A DNA stretch of 29,164 nt from positions 1,553,038 to 1,582,201 of the forward strand of contig NW_009242971.1 in the NCBI RefSeq assembly GCF_000388065.1, written 5' to 3'. The translations under genes and the position numbers were made by a program. The notes beneath the pieces are model-generated. The model was not told where the DNA came from and made no database searches. It saw nothing but the letters and a program-made list of their open reading frames with translations. Numbering within the stretch: the first letter of the stretch is position 1; each line of letters opens with the position of its first letter. The DNA is from Fonticula alba (lineage: Eukaryota; Opisthokonta; Rotosphaerida; Fonticulaceae). Shown piece after piece: positions 1 to 9,927 of the stretch.

Positions 1-235
1 CTGGCCGGAGGGCGGGGGCGGGGGCGGGGGGGGGGAGGGGGGGGAGGGAGAAGGAGGAGCGCGAGTAAAGGCGGGGATGACTCCCAGGGATGGGTGTGTG
101 TTTGGCCGTGTCGGCTGGGGCCCCTGAGACGAGCGGAGGTGCCCGACAAATAGATCGCCCCATGCCGGGCCTTCCTGGCCGCTGGCTAGAAAGCAAGCGG
201 CAACTTCCGCGGAGGCCCCTGCCCGGGCGACTCAC
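1..235 (-). other. intron of a gene that leaves the window on the left
   Basis: On the minus strand a consensus donor (GTCAG then GTGAGT) lies at 235-230. The window ends at 2-1 with AG preceded by a long pyrimidine-rich tract, complementary to the G-rich run at about 17-50, and CTCCGGCC. These are textbook ends for a 235-nt intron, similar in size to those of PPIL2. The downstream exons lie outside the window, so the gene cannot be identified. Confidence 0.5.
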
Positions 236-370
236 CTGACAAGGGAGCCTGGAAGCGGGGATCCACCAGGGACACCGGGCGCGGGTGGCGGAAGATCGAG
301 CCGCTGCCTTGCCGGCCGTCGGCCGGGTGAGGGGCTCGGCTTTTTTTTCCTCCCCGCCCGGGACATGCAT
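236..370 (-). CDS. probable first exon of a truncated minus-strand gene
   Basis: The sequence upstream of the GTGAGT donor is open in all three minus frames, so the reading frame cannot be fixed. Two overlapping ATGs at 370 and 366 could start a short basic or Pro-rich N-terminus; the 366 frame begins MSRAGRKKKPSP. A third frame ends with ...VSLVDPRFQAPLS at the donor but has no ATG close by. The exon could also be partly or wholly 5'UTR. It lies head-to-tail behind the gene at 1239-2960, so it has its own promoter somewhere between 370 and about 1200. Function unknown. Confidence 0.3.
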
Positions 371-725
371 GTTCAGGCGTGCACCTTGCCGGCACCGGCG
401 CCGGCGCCGCCGGGGGAGGCGCGCGCAAACATACATGCACACAGGCACACATGCCCTCTCACACGTTCGGCTCCCAAGGCTTTTGGCATGGGTCGGCGGG
501 GGCGGGGCCCCCCCATTTTGCACGGCCCAAAGCTACCGAGGCAATGCGGGGCTGGGTCTCCGCCACAAGTGCCAACGCCCAGCGAGGGAAGGCCTCAGCC
601 CGCGCCAAGCGTCCAGGGGCCGGGTGGGAAGGAGGCCGAGGCTAGAGGGGGGAGCTGCCCCCGGCCTTGGTGGGCCCGGTGGCGCATGCGTGTGCACGCG
701 CCACACCACGAGCAGGTTTTTTTTT

Positions 726-772
726 GGGGGGGGGGGGGGGGCGGGGGGGGCGGGGGGCGGGGGGGGGGGGGG
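726..772 (+). repeat. G-rich homopolymer tract (near-pure G, 47 nt)
   Basis: It is preceded by eight or more T and broken only by single C residues. It is long enough to form G-quadruplexes on the plus strand and to cause length errors in sequencing. It lies in the presumed promoter region of the truncated minus-strand gene. Confidence 0.9.
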
Positions 773-1093
773 CCGGGGGCGCCGGTCGCGCGATCCACAT
801 CACTTTGGCTTGGGCGCGCCAACGGCACGATCTCCACCCCTGGCAACAAATGCCCGACCTTCCTCCCCGCCATGGGCCAGATCCCGAGGTCCCACCCTCG
901 CCCTGCTCCAGGTGAGGTGCCACTTTGGCCTGTGCCCTGTGTGGACGGGGACTCGCCACGGCGAGGCTTCCTCCGCCGGGCCTGCTCGCCCCCTCGCCCC
1001 TGTCGGCCCTGTGCGCGGCCTCCTCGGCGCTTCCCTACGCCTGACCAGCCACATCACGAAGCAGGACTCAGCTTGTGCTTTCTATAGTTGGGG

Positions 1094-1094
<1 letters not shown>

Positions 1095-1139
<45 letters not shown>

Positions 1140-1153
1140 GTGTGTGTGTGTGT
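1095..1153 (+). repeat. (TG)n dinucleotide microsatellite
   Basis: An almost perfect TG repeat of about 57 nt with one CG interruption, followed by TACACGCGCGC. On the minus (transcribed) strand it reads as (CA)n, about 85-145 nt downstream of the stop codon of the 1239-2960 gene. Confidence 0.95.
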
Positions 1154-1238
1154 ACACGCGCGCATGGAGGTGTGTGGATGGTGGCGTTTGTCGCCGTGGC
1201 CCGAGGGGAAAGGATGCCCGAGACATGTGCCTTCTATC

Positions 1239-2960
1239 TTAGGGTTGGGGGCTGGTGCTCGAGCTGGCTGTCAAGCGGTGCTCTTCGGGGTCCTCCTCTT
1301 CCGGCCAGCCGGAGATGATGCTCAGGGCCGCCGTGCTAACCAGCAGACCGACGGTCAGGGCCACCCCCAGTGAGGAGAAGCCCTCACTGGCGGCCGGGAC
1401 GCCCGGCCTGTAGGCCCGGACGGCCGCATCGGTGGCAGTCTGGCCACCTGCTGCAGGGCAGTTTGCTGTCACCGCTGCCGCCGCCACCGCCGCGGCGTTA
1501 ATGTGGGTGGCCACTGTGCGCGCGGCGCCGGCCACCGCGGCCCCCGGATCTCGCACGACGGTGGCCAGCCCGGCGCCCAGCAGAGCCCCAGCCGTGGCCA
1601 CCATGGAAACACAGTCGCCCGCCGTCAAGCCGGCCATCTGGGCCAGCATGCCGGACCCCACCGTGGGCAAGCCCCCGGGGCATGATGGGCCGCTGGCCGC
1701 GCCGCCGAGAAGCCCGCTCGAGCCGGCCGCTGGGGCCAGGCCGACGGGGGAGGGTGATGGCACGGCAGCCGCGGCGGCGGTGCTCCCAGCCGAGGCGGCG
1801 GCCACCGCTGTTCCGGCCAGGAAGCCCCAGTAGACTGACGCGAGGGCCGTGCCAGCATGGCCCTGGCGCAGACCCGCGCGCAAACGTCGGCGCACCCGGC
1901 ACACTTCCTCCCCCAGCCGCCGGGTGTGCCGGCGAGCGTGTCGGACAAGCGCACGCGCCACACGCTCGGAATCCAAAAACACCCGCAAGCATGCGCCATC
2001 TACGTAGATTTGCAATTCCACTCGCGGCGGAATCAGCCAGGCCCGGCCGCTGGCCAGGCCCTTTCCAAAGAGCACACGCAGGCGGTCACCAGCTCGACGG
2101 CACAAGGCCGCGGTGCCGGGCCATTCTACCAGTTCGCCAGGCGGTTGCTCGCCAGGGTCGGGCCCTTCCGGCAACAAGCCGGCCTGCCGGTCCCCATCGG
2201 CCCGGGGCACCCGCCCATCGGACATGTCCCCCTGGTCGGGAGCATGTCCGGTGTCAATGCGCACCTCGCTCAGCCAGCGGCCCACACCGCGCAGAGCGGT
2301 CCCCGCGGCAACCGACAGGATGGCCAGCCCCTCGGCCGAGGACTCGATCCAGTGCTCGGCCCGTGGCGGCCGCTCGCCCGGAGACCGGCGCTGATCGGCC
2401 ACCAGCAAGGAAAGCCCCCCCGACAGGAGACGCTTACCGCGCGAGAGCCAGCCGCCGCGCGGGTCAGCCCGGTCGTCGGGCCGGGCAGCCGAGCCTCCGA
2501 CCTCCGGGCTCGGGGGGCCAATTGGTAGGGCCGCCCGGCCATGGGTCTCATGCCGGTCGGTGTCCCTGGCGAACGGGGCGAAGCTCAAGCTGGCAAGGAG
2601 CTCGGCCAGATCGCCTGGCGCGAAGGCCAGCAACCCGGCGGGGCCAGAGACGCGGAAAGGCAGATCGGACAGACAGGTGAGCGGCGGCAAGCAGAGACAC
2701 GGGTGTTCGGAAGAGATATGCCCTTCATGCCCCACAATCACCGGCATCCCAGGCGCACCCGACTGGCAGTCAATGCCCAGGACCGGTGACTGATTGGCAT
2801 GGCGGGCCATCAGGGCATGTGCCCGGGTGTCCTCCTCGCACGGCAGGATGACACTGACAAAAACATCCTGCGGGCTGCCGGGCCGCGGGAAGTCGCCGTA
2901 ATCGGTGCCCGGCTCGACCCAGCTGCCCCAGTGCGGGGAATCCGCCGTGCCCCAGTCCAT
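1239..2960 (-). CDS. unrecognised protein with Ala/Gly-rich multi-hydrophobic C-terminal half (573 aa)
   Basis: I do not recognise a family. I chose the ATG at 2960 because it has a near-ideal GCCATGG context; the reading frame stays open upstream to an AG acceptor at 3009-3008 (CCCTCAG), so an upstream coding exon is possible. The stop is TAA at 1241-1239. The N-terminal 370 residues are soluble-looking and mixed in composition, with acidic and Trp-containing start (MDWGTADSPHW) and a strongly basic stretch near 340-370 (RHARRHTRR, CRVRRRLRAG). Four hydrophobic segments follow at about 371-403, 436-469, 477-500 and 528-553, the last being FSSLGVALTVGLLVSTAALS, then an acidic tail (PEEEDPEEH). 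A basic stretch before a hydrophobic Ala/Gly-rich region suggests an organelle or endomembrane protein. That is inference; the very Ala-rich segments may not all cross a membrane. Confident as a gene, not in function. Confidence 0.72.
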   Translation of the reverse strand: MDWGTADSPHWGSWVEPGTDYGDFPRPGSPQDVFVSVILPCEEDTRAHALMARHANQSPVLGIDCQSGAPGMPVIVGHEGHISSEHPCLCLPPLTCLSDLPFRVSGPAGLLAFAPGDLAELLASLSFAPFARDTDRHETHGRAALPIGPPSPEVGGSAARPDDRADPRGGWLSRGKRLLSGGLSLLVADQRRSPGERPPRAEHWIESSAEGLAILSVAAGTALRGVGRWLSEVRIDTGHAPDQGDMSDGRVPRADGDRQAGLLPEGPDPGEQPPGELVEWPGTAALCRRAGDRLRVLFGKGLASGRAWLIPPRVELQIYVDGACLRVFLDSERVARALVRHARRHTRRLGEEVCRVRRRLRAGLRQGHAGTALASVYWGFLAGTAVAAASAGSTAAAAAVPSPSPVGLAPAAGSSGLLGGAASGPSCPGGLPTVGSGMLAQMAGLTAGDCVSMVATAGALLGAGLATVVRDPGAAVAGAARTVATHINAAAVAAAAVTANCPAAGGQTATDAAVRAYRPGVPAASEGFSSLGVALTVGLLVSTAALSIISGWPEEEDPEEHRLTASSSTSPQP

Positions 2961-3110
2961 GGCGGGCAAGGTGTCCGACGCGTCGGTGTCCTCCTCGAGC
3001 GTGATGTCTGAGGGTGCAAAGGGGGGCGGGGGCGGGGGGCGAAGATCGTGCGGCACGCGTGCGCGTGTGAAGGTGGTTAGACATCCAGATCGCGCGTGTT
3101 CATGTGCTTC
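2961..3110 (-). other. 5'UTR / candidate 5' intron of the 1239-2960 gene
   Basis: Reading on the minus strand, a GTGAGA donor-like site near 3114 is followed about 100 nt later by a C-rich tract and CCCTCAG at 3014-3008. That would be a short intron whose acceptor lies 48 nt upstream of the chosen ATG. The exon before it (preceded by TCTCCTGCCAG near 3219) has an in-frame stop in the only frame that would join correctly. It is therefore better read as non-coding 5'UTR. Confidence 0.35.
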
Positions 3111-3426
3111 TCACAGGGGGGCGCCCCCCTCTCTTAGGCAGTGCCGGGCGCTCGCGCCAGCCAGTGGGCCAGCGTGGGAGCCGGCGGATCGGCCGCCGGG
3201 CGGGCGTGTCTCGGCCTGGCAGGAGACAAAGACAGGGACTGATGGCGCCGAAAGGGGAAAAGAAACATTTGTGTGGACGAAGCGGTGAGGGAGGATGAGG
3301 CGCGCGTCAGTGAAAAGGGCCTGGAGGTGGAGCGCGTCCATCCTCTGACACACGCGCGCACACACCCAGCCAACCAACCGGCCAGCCGGTTGCTGTCGGT
3401 CTCGACAGCCGCAGTCATGTCTATGA

Positions 3427-3452
3427 CCCTCCTCTCTCTCTCTCTCTCTCTC
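3427..3452 (+). repeat. (CT)n microsatellite
   Basis: About 26 nt of CT repeat, followed directly by CTCG tetramers and GCAC/GCGC alternation. On the minus strand it is a GA tract upstream of the 1239-2960 gene. Confidence 0.9.
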
Positions 3453-3548
3453 ACTCGCTCGCTCGCTCGCGCACGCGCGCATGTGTCCATGCTCGAGGTC
3501 AAGCAGTTGGTCGAGACACACGCATCGCTCGTGTTTTTGAGGTCTGCT

Positions 3549-3562
3549 CCCCCCCCCCCCCC
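3549..3562 (+). repeat. poly-C run
   Basis: Fourteen consecutive C followed by TTCCCCCTTTT. On the minus strand it is a G run in the presumed 5' region of the 1239-2960 gene. Confidence 0.9.
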
Positions 3563-4510
3563 TTCCCCCTTTTGCCGTTTCCCCCACTGACAGGATGGTG
3601 TCAAGACCAAAAGAAAGAAGGAATACAGAAACCTACCACAGACATATGCTTTGCCCCAGGGGATGGCATGGGCACCGGCTCCACTGTGTACACAGCGGGC
3701 GTCTGGAGGGCACAGATGGCAAGACAAGGGCCGGCATATGCACACATCCGCACACATTCGCCCAAAAAAGGCCCGGCCGACAAACAGGAGACAGACAACA
3801 ACAGTCACAGAAAGACAGACAGAAAGACAGACAGGCACATTGAAATGGACACACACACACACACGCAGGGGGAGGGCGCCCGAAAAATGGAAGTATGAAC
3901 AGAATGCAGGGGTGGCAGGGGTGTACAAAGGCTGTCAGTCTATTCGGGAGCTGGCTGGGCGGGTCGCAAGGAGAAAGTGGGAAGAGGAGATGTCCAGGCT
4001 GGCGGATACAGCCTCCTCGGCCGCCCCCGCCACCGCCCCCGCGCCCAGTTCCCCCATGGGGGAGAGGGGGGGGGGATGCCGGGTCTGTGTGCGGGGACAG
4101 GGGAGAATATGGCCGAGAGGAGGAGAAACAGGGAGCGGGAACAAGGGGGATGCGGGCAGAGGAGAAGGAGAACGGAGGGAGGGAGGCCGGGAGAAAGGCG
4201 GACAACCCATGCGAGGGGGATACGCCCCCCCCCCCCGCAAGGGCTTTTGTAGCCCGTCCTCCTCTTCGCCCACCTGGTGCTCTCTCGCCTCCCCGGGGAG
4301 GAGGGGCAGCACAGGGAGAGGTGCATAGGCACGCGCAGGGGAGGGCGGGGGCTGCGGATGGGCATGGGAGGCTGGAAAGGGGAGAGGGGGGAGTGGGGGA
4401 GGGGATGGTGTGGCCGTACATCCTCATTCTGTGTCCCTCTTTTTGTCTCGCTCCTTTGTGCTCGCCCATATATCCTTGGCCGCTGTCCGCGCCGCCCGAT
4501 CGGTGCGTAT

Positions 4511-4548
4511 CCCCCCCCCCCCCCCCGCCCTGTACCGGGGGGGGGGGG
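4511..4548 (+). repeat. C-run / G-run inverted pair (hairpin potential)
   Basis: Sixteen C, then GCCCTGTACC, then about twelve G. The C and G arms can pair, leaving a loop of about ten bases. It starts about 95 nt downstream (minus direction) of the 4644 stop codon, so it lies in the 3' flank of that gene. Confidence 0.85.
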
Positions 4549-4643
4549 ACATGCACACGATGTGGGCGGGAGGCGGACGAGTGGATGGATACAAAGGGGG
4601 GAGCGTGCCGCCCGGACCGGAGGGAGAGAGGGAGAGCCCCACC

Positions 4644-7600
4644 TCAATCGGCCCCGGTGGTGGTGGCCGATGGCTGGGGAGTTGCCGGAGCCGGGGCCGG
4701 GGCACGCCGGGCCTCGGCCAGAGGACGGCGCTGCTCCGCCGCGGCATAGGACGCAGTGACTGCGGCCGCAGCCACGGCGGCCATAGCCACCGGCACCGAG
4801 TCCGGCTCGGCCGCCCCCCCGGGGGGGCGATCCCCGCGCCCGGGCGCCATCGCGGTGGCCCCGGCCGCAGCCGTCACCGGTCGGCCACCACCACCACCAC
4901 CACCACCACCACCGGCTGACTGCTGCCCGGGTGGTACGGTCCCGGCCGCATTGGATGCCAGCCACGGCAGGGCCGAAAAGGTCCGTCTCGAGGAGGGGGT
5001 ATACCCGGCTGAAAGCATCACCGGGTTTCCGAAGGCATTGGAAAAGCCGAACGTACTGAAGTCCCGCCGGTAGGGAAGCGCATTCATGGTCTGCATCCAG
5101 GGCAGCGCCGCGCCCGGGGTGCCGGCACCGGTGCCAGCACCTGGGGGGTTGCTGGCCGCGCCACCGACATTGCCGCTGCTGGAGCCGGCAGCAGTAGCAG
5201 CAGCGGCGGCAGCCGCGGCCGCGGCCGCGGCCGCGGCAGCTGCAGCCCCGGGCGAATGTGAAGGGGAGATGGGCGGCGCGGCGCCGGCCTGCACCGCTTG
5301 CCAGTAGAGGACGCTCCCGGGCCGGTGGCGGTCCTGGCCGGCGACCGGCGAGCCACTCGCCGCATGCAGGGCAGCCGAACTGTTGCGCAGGGCTTGCGTG
5401 ATGCGATCCAACGTCGAGAGGGCGCCCCCGCCTCCGCCGCCACTGCCGCCGTTGCTGTTGCTGTTGCTACCGGCGCCGGTGCCGGTGCCGGGTGCCGGCG
5501 AAGCCGAAGAGGGGGACGACATGACGGATGGGGTGCTGGCGGCGGCGGCCGCCGCCACGGCGGCCGCCGTGAACACCCCCCCGAAGCCGCTGATGCCGGG
5601 GCCAAGGGCCGGGCTGGCCCCGGCCGTCGGGCACGCCCCCCCGGCGGTGGCCACCGTCGGCGTCCCAGACCGGAGCATGTCCGACACGGTGATCCGCGGC
5701 GAGGCCACAGCCGACGCCGGGGCCGATGCCGATGAGGCGCCCGGGCCGGCGGTCGGCAACGGGCAAGCCCCGGCTGCCGAGGGCGGCGTCCAGCTGCCAG
5801 CACCCGGCGCCCCGCCGGCCCCGGAGCCACGCGGCTGGTAACCGGCCATGAAGCCGGCGGCCGCCATGACGGAGAAGCTGTCGCCCGGACGCGGGGCACT
5901 ACGCACACGGCCGGACTCCAGCCCCGGGGCCTCGGAGCGCTTCTTGGTCCCGGGCAGGACAATGGTGCCGGAGGACGGCGGCCCCCCCGGGGTCAAGCGA
6001 AGCCGGCGCTTGGGGGCCGAGCCAATGCCATTGCCCCCGGCGGCCCCCGGGGGATTGCCACCGGGGATGGACGAAGCGCCACCAGCCCCGGAGCCGGCGC
6101 CCGTGGCAGGAGCCAATTCGGCCGCGCCGCTGGCCGGCAGCAATGGCGACAGGGAGCCGCCACCAGGGCGCGCGCCCGGGCCGCCGGCAATCTGCTGCTG
6201 AGAGGCCCCACCGGCGCCGCTGCCGGCCGGCCCGAGAGACATGGCCAGGGGCGGCCGGCCGCCAGGCACCGCCCCCGACCCCGGAGGCGACTCCGGATCC
6301 TCCACGATGTAGTACAGCCGCGAGGACCAGCCCGAGGGGGAAGGGGCCCAGGACATGGAGCCACTGGGCCCGGGGCCGGTGGCCGCGACGCCCCGGTGGT
6401 GCCGGTGCCCCGGGGGCTCGGCCAGACCACCAGCCCCGGAGCCCGGCCCATTGGCCGTGCCGCTGCCCAGGAGGCGCGCATCGTGCAGCGCGTCCCAGGA
6501 CCGGGAGCGCCGCATGCCACCCCCGGCCGAAGAGCCCCGGCCGCCCGGAGACGAGCCGATCTTCGACACATGGCCCAGGCCATCGGCGTCACCCTGCGGC
6601 CGGACCCCGACGAACCAATACTCGCCGCCGGCACCGCCGCCGGAGGAACCACCGGCATCGATGGCCAGGTGCAGGGGCGAGGTATTGTAGGACGAGCAGA
6701 AGGACTGGCTGTCCGGGGTCATGGGCGGCGGCAGCGAATAGAAGGGCGACACCGGTGACGCGGCCGGGGTCATGGGCTCCGGGCTGGATCCGAGCGCCGA
6801 CTCGGCGCTGGTCACCGGCCAGAAGGGCGATCCCGGGGACGCCGGCGATGCCGGGGGCGACCCCGGCGGCGAGGGCGATGCCGGCCGACCGACCGCACCT
6901 GCACCGGAGGTACCATTGCCGCCGTCGGCGCCGGTGCCAGCGCCAACGCCCTCCACCACCACGACGGCAGCGGCGGCGGCGGCGGCCGCCCCCCCGGCAA
7001 GACTATCTTGGGAGCCGGCACTGGCCGAGGCGCTCCCATCGGCCAGGGCCCCGGCGGAGAGATCCGGCGACAAGGGCGACTGGGCCGCTGGGCCCGAGCC
7101 CGGGGCCGAGGTCGACACCGGCAGTGTGGCCACGCTTGGCGGGTCGGCCTCGTCCACCGGGGCCGAGCCCGCGCCCGGGGCCGAATCCACGGCCAGGCGT
7201 GTCGGGCTGCCAGCCGCCGGCGAGTCCAGCATCACGGCGGGGGGATCCGCCCCTTCGTCCATCGGGGTGATCGGCTGCGAATCGAAGCCCGACAGGTCGA
7301 GGCCCAGGGTGCCCGAGGGGCCGGCCGTGCCGGAGAGCCCGTTGCCCCCCACGCCGGGGAAGGCGGTGCGCAGGCCCAGGGCCGGGGTGCTGGCCGCCAC
7401 AGCCTCATGCAGGAGGAGGGCCGCCTCGGCGACAGGCCCGCCCTCCGGCGGCGAATGGGTCCCCGGCGAGGCGGCGCTCGAGGCATTGAGCGACGAGGCC
7501 AGCGAATGCACGAGGATCCATGCCGTAGAAGCCGGGGTGCTGGCCGACTGGCTGGACCCCGGGCCCGAGGACAGGACCGACACCGAGGCCATCAGGCAGG

Positions 7601-8094
7601 CGCCGCACATTTGCTGGGCCGAGGTGGCCGCCGGGTTGCGCGCACAGCGCGGGTGCTCGCAAGGTGAATCGGCCGAGCCGCCGGCAGCCGCGGCAGCGGC
7701 CGCCGCCATCACGGCCGCTGAGTGATTGGGTGCCAGCTCGTGGCCCAGGGCCGCGGCGACCGCCTGGCGATGCTCATGCTGCTGCTGCAGCAGGGCCAGC
7801 TGCTGCTGTTGCTGGCGATGGAAGGCCGACCGAGCAGCCCCGGCGCCCACCGACGGGGTCCCGGTGTCGGAGGCCGAGCCACTGGCCTCGGCCGAGGAGG
7901 ACAGATCCATCAGGAACTCCAGCGCATGGTATTGCATGGAATTCAGCGGGTGGTAGCGGAGCTGCGGGTGCGAGTGGTGGTGCGCCAGCGGCGGATCCGG
8001 GTCCTCCTGCGTCAGGACGGCCTTGTGGTTGGACCCGGACCCGATGATCATGTAGCCGGTCCGCGAGCCGGGGGTCCGCGAGCCGCCAGCCATG

Positions 8095-8127
<33 letters not shown>

Positions 8128-8529
8128 GGCTGTTGGTGATGGTGGTGGTGGAGGTGGTGGTGGTGGTGGTGGGCAGCGTGGTGACCACTTGTCCCCGAGG
8201 AGCCGGGCCTGAGCTCGCCACTGGCCGAAGCGCTGCAGGTGGTCCCGTGCCCGGACCCCGGCGAGGCCGGGCACGAGGAGGACATCAGCAGGTGCGGCGA
8301 TGCACAGCCAGAGCCCCGCTGAGAGGACCCGAGAGAGGCAATCAGCGAAAAGGGCGAGGGCGAGCATGCGCGCGACCCGGCGGAGGAGGCAAGCGCCGAC
8401 CCGGGCCCACTGGTCCGGCTGTCCCCCGGGTGGGGATGGTAGTAGTGGGGGTGGGGTGCCTGGGGCCCGGGTTGCGGGGCGATCATCACCACCTGCGGGC
8501 CGCCAGTGTGGGCCGGCGCCAGGGTCTGT

Positions 8530-8577
<48 letters not shown>

Positions 8578-8963
8578 TGTTGTGTCGAGGCATGATGTTG
8601 CAGAGGTCGCGTGTGGTGGGCCAGGCCCGGGCCGAGGGGCGAGCGGAAGGGAGCGAACTTGGCTGCCCCAGTGTCGGACGGAGCCGTTCCGGTGCTAAGA
8701 CCGGCCTGGTGGCCGTAGTACTGGTCGACGTTGACGGCCGGCAGGTTGCGCAGGGTGGCGGCCACGGCATTGCCATCGGACAGCTGGCGCTCCTCGAGGG
8801 ACAGATCGCCGGCGAGGCCGAATTCCGGGACACCGGGCTCCGACAGAGGATCCCCCAAGTGGTGCAGGGCCAGCTTCAGTGCGGCCGGCGAGGGTGGGGA
8901 TCCTTGTCGCATTGGAGCACGGCCAGGCTCGGCCTCGTCGTGAACCATGGCGTCTTGGGTCAT
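4644..8963 (-). CDS. very long low-complexity, mostly disordered protein (1439 aa)
   Basis: The frame is uninterrupted from the ATG at 8963 (first codons MTQDAMVHDEAEP) to the TGA at 4646-4644. The ATG lies one base after a strong acceptor (CCCCCGCCAG), which is why I start here although the frame is open further upstream. Residues about 20-85 are the least repetitive N-terminal part (LKLALHHLGDPL, LRNLPAVNVDQYYG). A polyQ tract of about 18 lies near 127-145, a second Q tract and polyH near 260-285, Ala runs near 420, 660 and 1240-1256, and Ser/Pro/Gly-rich sequence throughout. A second ordered-looking block near 1288-1343 contains ALPYRRDFSTFGFSNAFGN. There is no signal peptide or membrane segment. 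Such composition is typical of transcriptional or RNA-associated regulators in protists, but no domain is visible, so the role is unknown. No internal introns are needed; small in-frame ones cannot be excluded. Confidence 0.75.
5197..5245 (-). repeat. GCN repeat encoding a polyalanine tract
   Basis: Mixed GCA/GCC/GCG codons give a run of about 14 Ala near residues 1240-1256 of the 1439-residue protein. The codon mixture (GCGGCC repeats next to GCAGCA) indicates an older or purifying-selected tract rather than a fresh slippage product. Confidence 0.8.
8096..8182 (-). repeat. CAG and CAC triplet tracts encoding polyQ and polyH
   Basis: On the coding (minus) strand, CAC codons give a His-rich block immediately followed by about twelve Gln codons, near residues 260-290 of the 1439-residue protein. 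The CAG part is almost pure and therefore probably length-variable. Confidence 0.88.
8532..8584 (-). repeat. CAG triplet repeat encoding polyQ (about 18 residues)
   Basis: An almost pure CTG repeat on the plus strand is read as CAG (Gln) on the coding strand, with a few CAA codons at its N-terminal side. It is the longest Gln tract in the window. Confidence 0.93.
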
Positions 8964-8964
8964 G

Positions 8965-8991
8965 CTGGCGGGGGACGACGAAGGGTGCGTG

Positions 8992-9026
<35 letters not shown>

Positions 9027-9389
9027 AAGAACAGAGCCCGAGCGCTTTGCCACGAGCAGATGGCGCCGAGGAAGCCCGGGAGCGTGAGTGGCGTTAGTCA
9101 GACGTGTGGGCGGGCACAAGGACGCGGGCAAGGGCACATCGAATGGCCAGACGCGGGAAATCGCAGATCCAGCGCGGACGCGTACCAGAGTGTGAGGCTC
9201 AGAGCTCGAGACGAACAGGAGGTCGAGCGACGGGAGGGGAGCCGGCCTGGAAAGCCCAGTAACAAGTGGGGGAGGAAGGGACGCGGGGGTGCAGGGCAGC
9301 ACCGTAAGTGGAGGGTGTAATTGCGAGGGAAGGCGTGTCTCTGTGGCCGAGTGGGCCAGGAGGGTGAGGGGGTGGATCTTGGGACCTAC
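8965..9389 (-). other. probable 5'UTR intron of the 4644-8963 gene
   Basis: On the minus strand a strong donor (CTGTGAG then GTAGGT) lies at 9389-9384 and a strong acceptor (CGTCGTCCCCCGCCAG) ends at 8965, one base before the ATG. A (CA)n repeat at about 8993-9020 lies just upstream of the acceptor, as in intron 4 of PPIL2. The 425-nt interval has no in-frame stop but encodes only Pro/Ser/His-rich low-complexity sequence. I therefore read it as intron, not as N-terminal coding. Confidence 0.5.
8993..9020 (+). repeat. (TG)n microsatellite, (CA)n on the transcribed strand
   Basis: About 14 TG units, ending CGCGCGAAG. It lies inside the putative 5'UTR intron, about 30 nt from its acceptor. Confidence 0.93.
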
Positions 9390-9748
9390 CTCACAGAGGG
9401 GATGGCAAACGGTCTCCGCGGAGAACCCGGACGGAATGAGAGGCTGGAGGCGGGAAGTCGAGGCAGGAGGACCGCGCCTCTCGGGGAAGGAGAGGGACCC
9501 TGGTGGAGGATGCGGGTGGGGGAGGGAAAGAGAGAAGCGCAAAGAGGGGAGAAGGAGAGGGAGAGAGGGGAAGAGAAGAGAAGGGCACGGGCGGAAGGAT
9601 GCGTGGAAGAAGGGGGGAGATCGGGGGTGATGGGCTGGCTGGCGTCCGGATGGGCCGAATGGCAGCCTGTTTTCAATGGCCCGCATCCTCCTCCTGTCCC
9701 TGCCTTCCACTCGGCGAGGAGGCCGGAAGGGGATGGGGCGGATGGGGC

Positions 9749-9775
9749 GGGGGGGGGGGGGGGGGGGGGGGGGGG
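9749..9775 (+). repeat. G run (27 nt)
   Basis: Pure G followed by AAAAA. On the minus strand it reads as a C run in the presumed 5'UTR or promoter of the 4644-8963 gene. Confidence 0.92.
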
Positions 9776-9927
9776 AAAAACACTGCACACCAAGCCGGAC
9801 AAGCGGGCCCCGGGTGCCAGATGGCGCCGGGGCCGGGTGGGTGGCGATGTGCCCCATGCCCCGATCGAGTCTCGCCCCGTCCCATCATCCTTGCCCATCG
9901 TTCCGGCTGCACCGCCTCCTCGTCCCC

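Larger units (their letters stand above)
371..1238. other. intergenic spacer, no supported gene
   Basis: The spacer separates the 3' end of the 1239-2960 gene from the 5' end of the leftmost gene, both on the minus strand. It holds a long G run and a TG microsatellite. Plus-strand frames across it are open mainly because of GC content and encode only Pro/Gly/Arg-rich or CV-repeat strings. I see no convincing splice-linked coding segment. Confidence 0.5.
3111..4643. other. spacer between two tandem minus-strand genes
   Basis: This 1.5-kb stretch holds the 3' flank of the 4644-8963 gene and the promoter/5'UTR of the 1239-2960 gene. It contains a CT repeat, AGAC-type and CA repeats (about 3815-3866), two C runs and a C-run/G-run pair. 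A splice-bounded minus-strand segment near 3647-3712 (CCTCCAG acceptor, GTAGGT donor) is open and could be a 5'UTR exon, but nothing links it in phase. No independent gene is supported. Confidence 0.45.

Noticed and set aside
3007-3056. Upstream extension of the 1239-2960 frame to a start at 3056
   Set aside because: The codon there is GTG, not ATG, and it falls before a good AG acceptor at 3009-3008; the ATG at 2960 has a much better context.
3134-3928. 264-codon minus-strand open frame with a Cys/Val-rich hydrophobic stretch
   Set aside because: The hydrophobic part is the translation of CA/CTGT-type simple repeats, and the frame meets a stop before it can join the downstream gene.
7722-9320. 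Long plus-strand open frame (532 codons) opposite the 4644-8963 gene
   Set aside because: It is the antisense shadow of polyQ/polyH coding sequence and reads as poly-Leu, poly-Val and CV repeats. In such GC-rich DNA all frames tend to be open.
8964-9857. N-terminal extension of the 4644-8963 frame to 9857
   Set aside because: The added 298 codons begin at a non-ATG codon, cover G runs, purine tracts and a CA repeat, and are interrupted by a strong donor/acceptor pair (9389, 8965).
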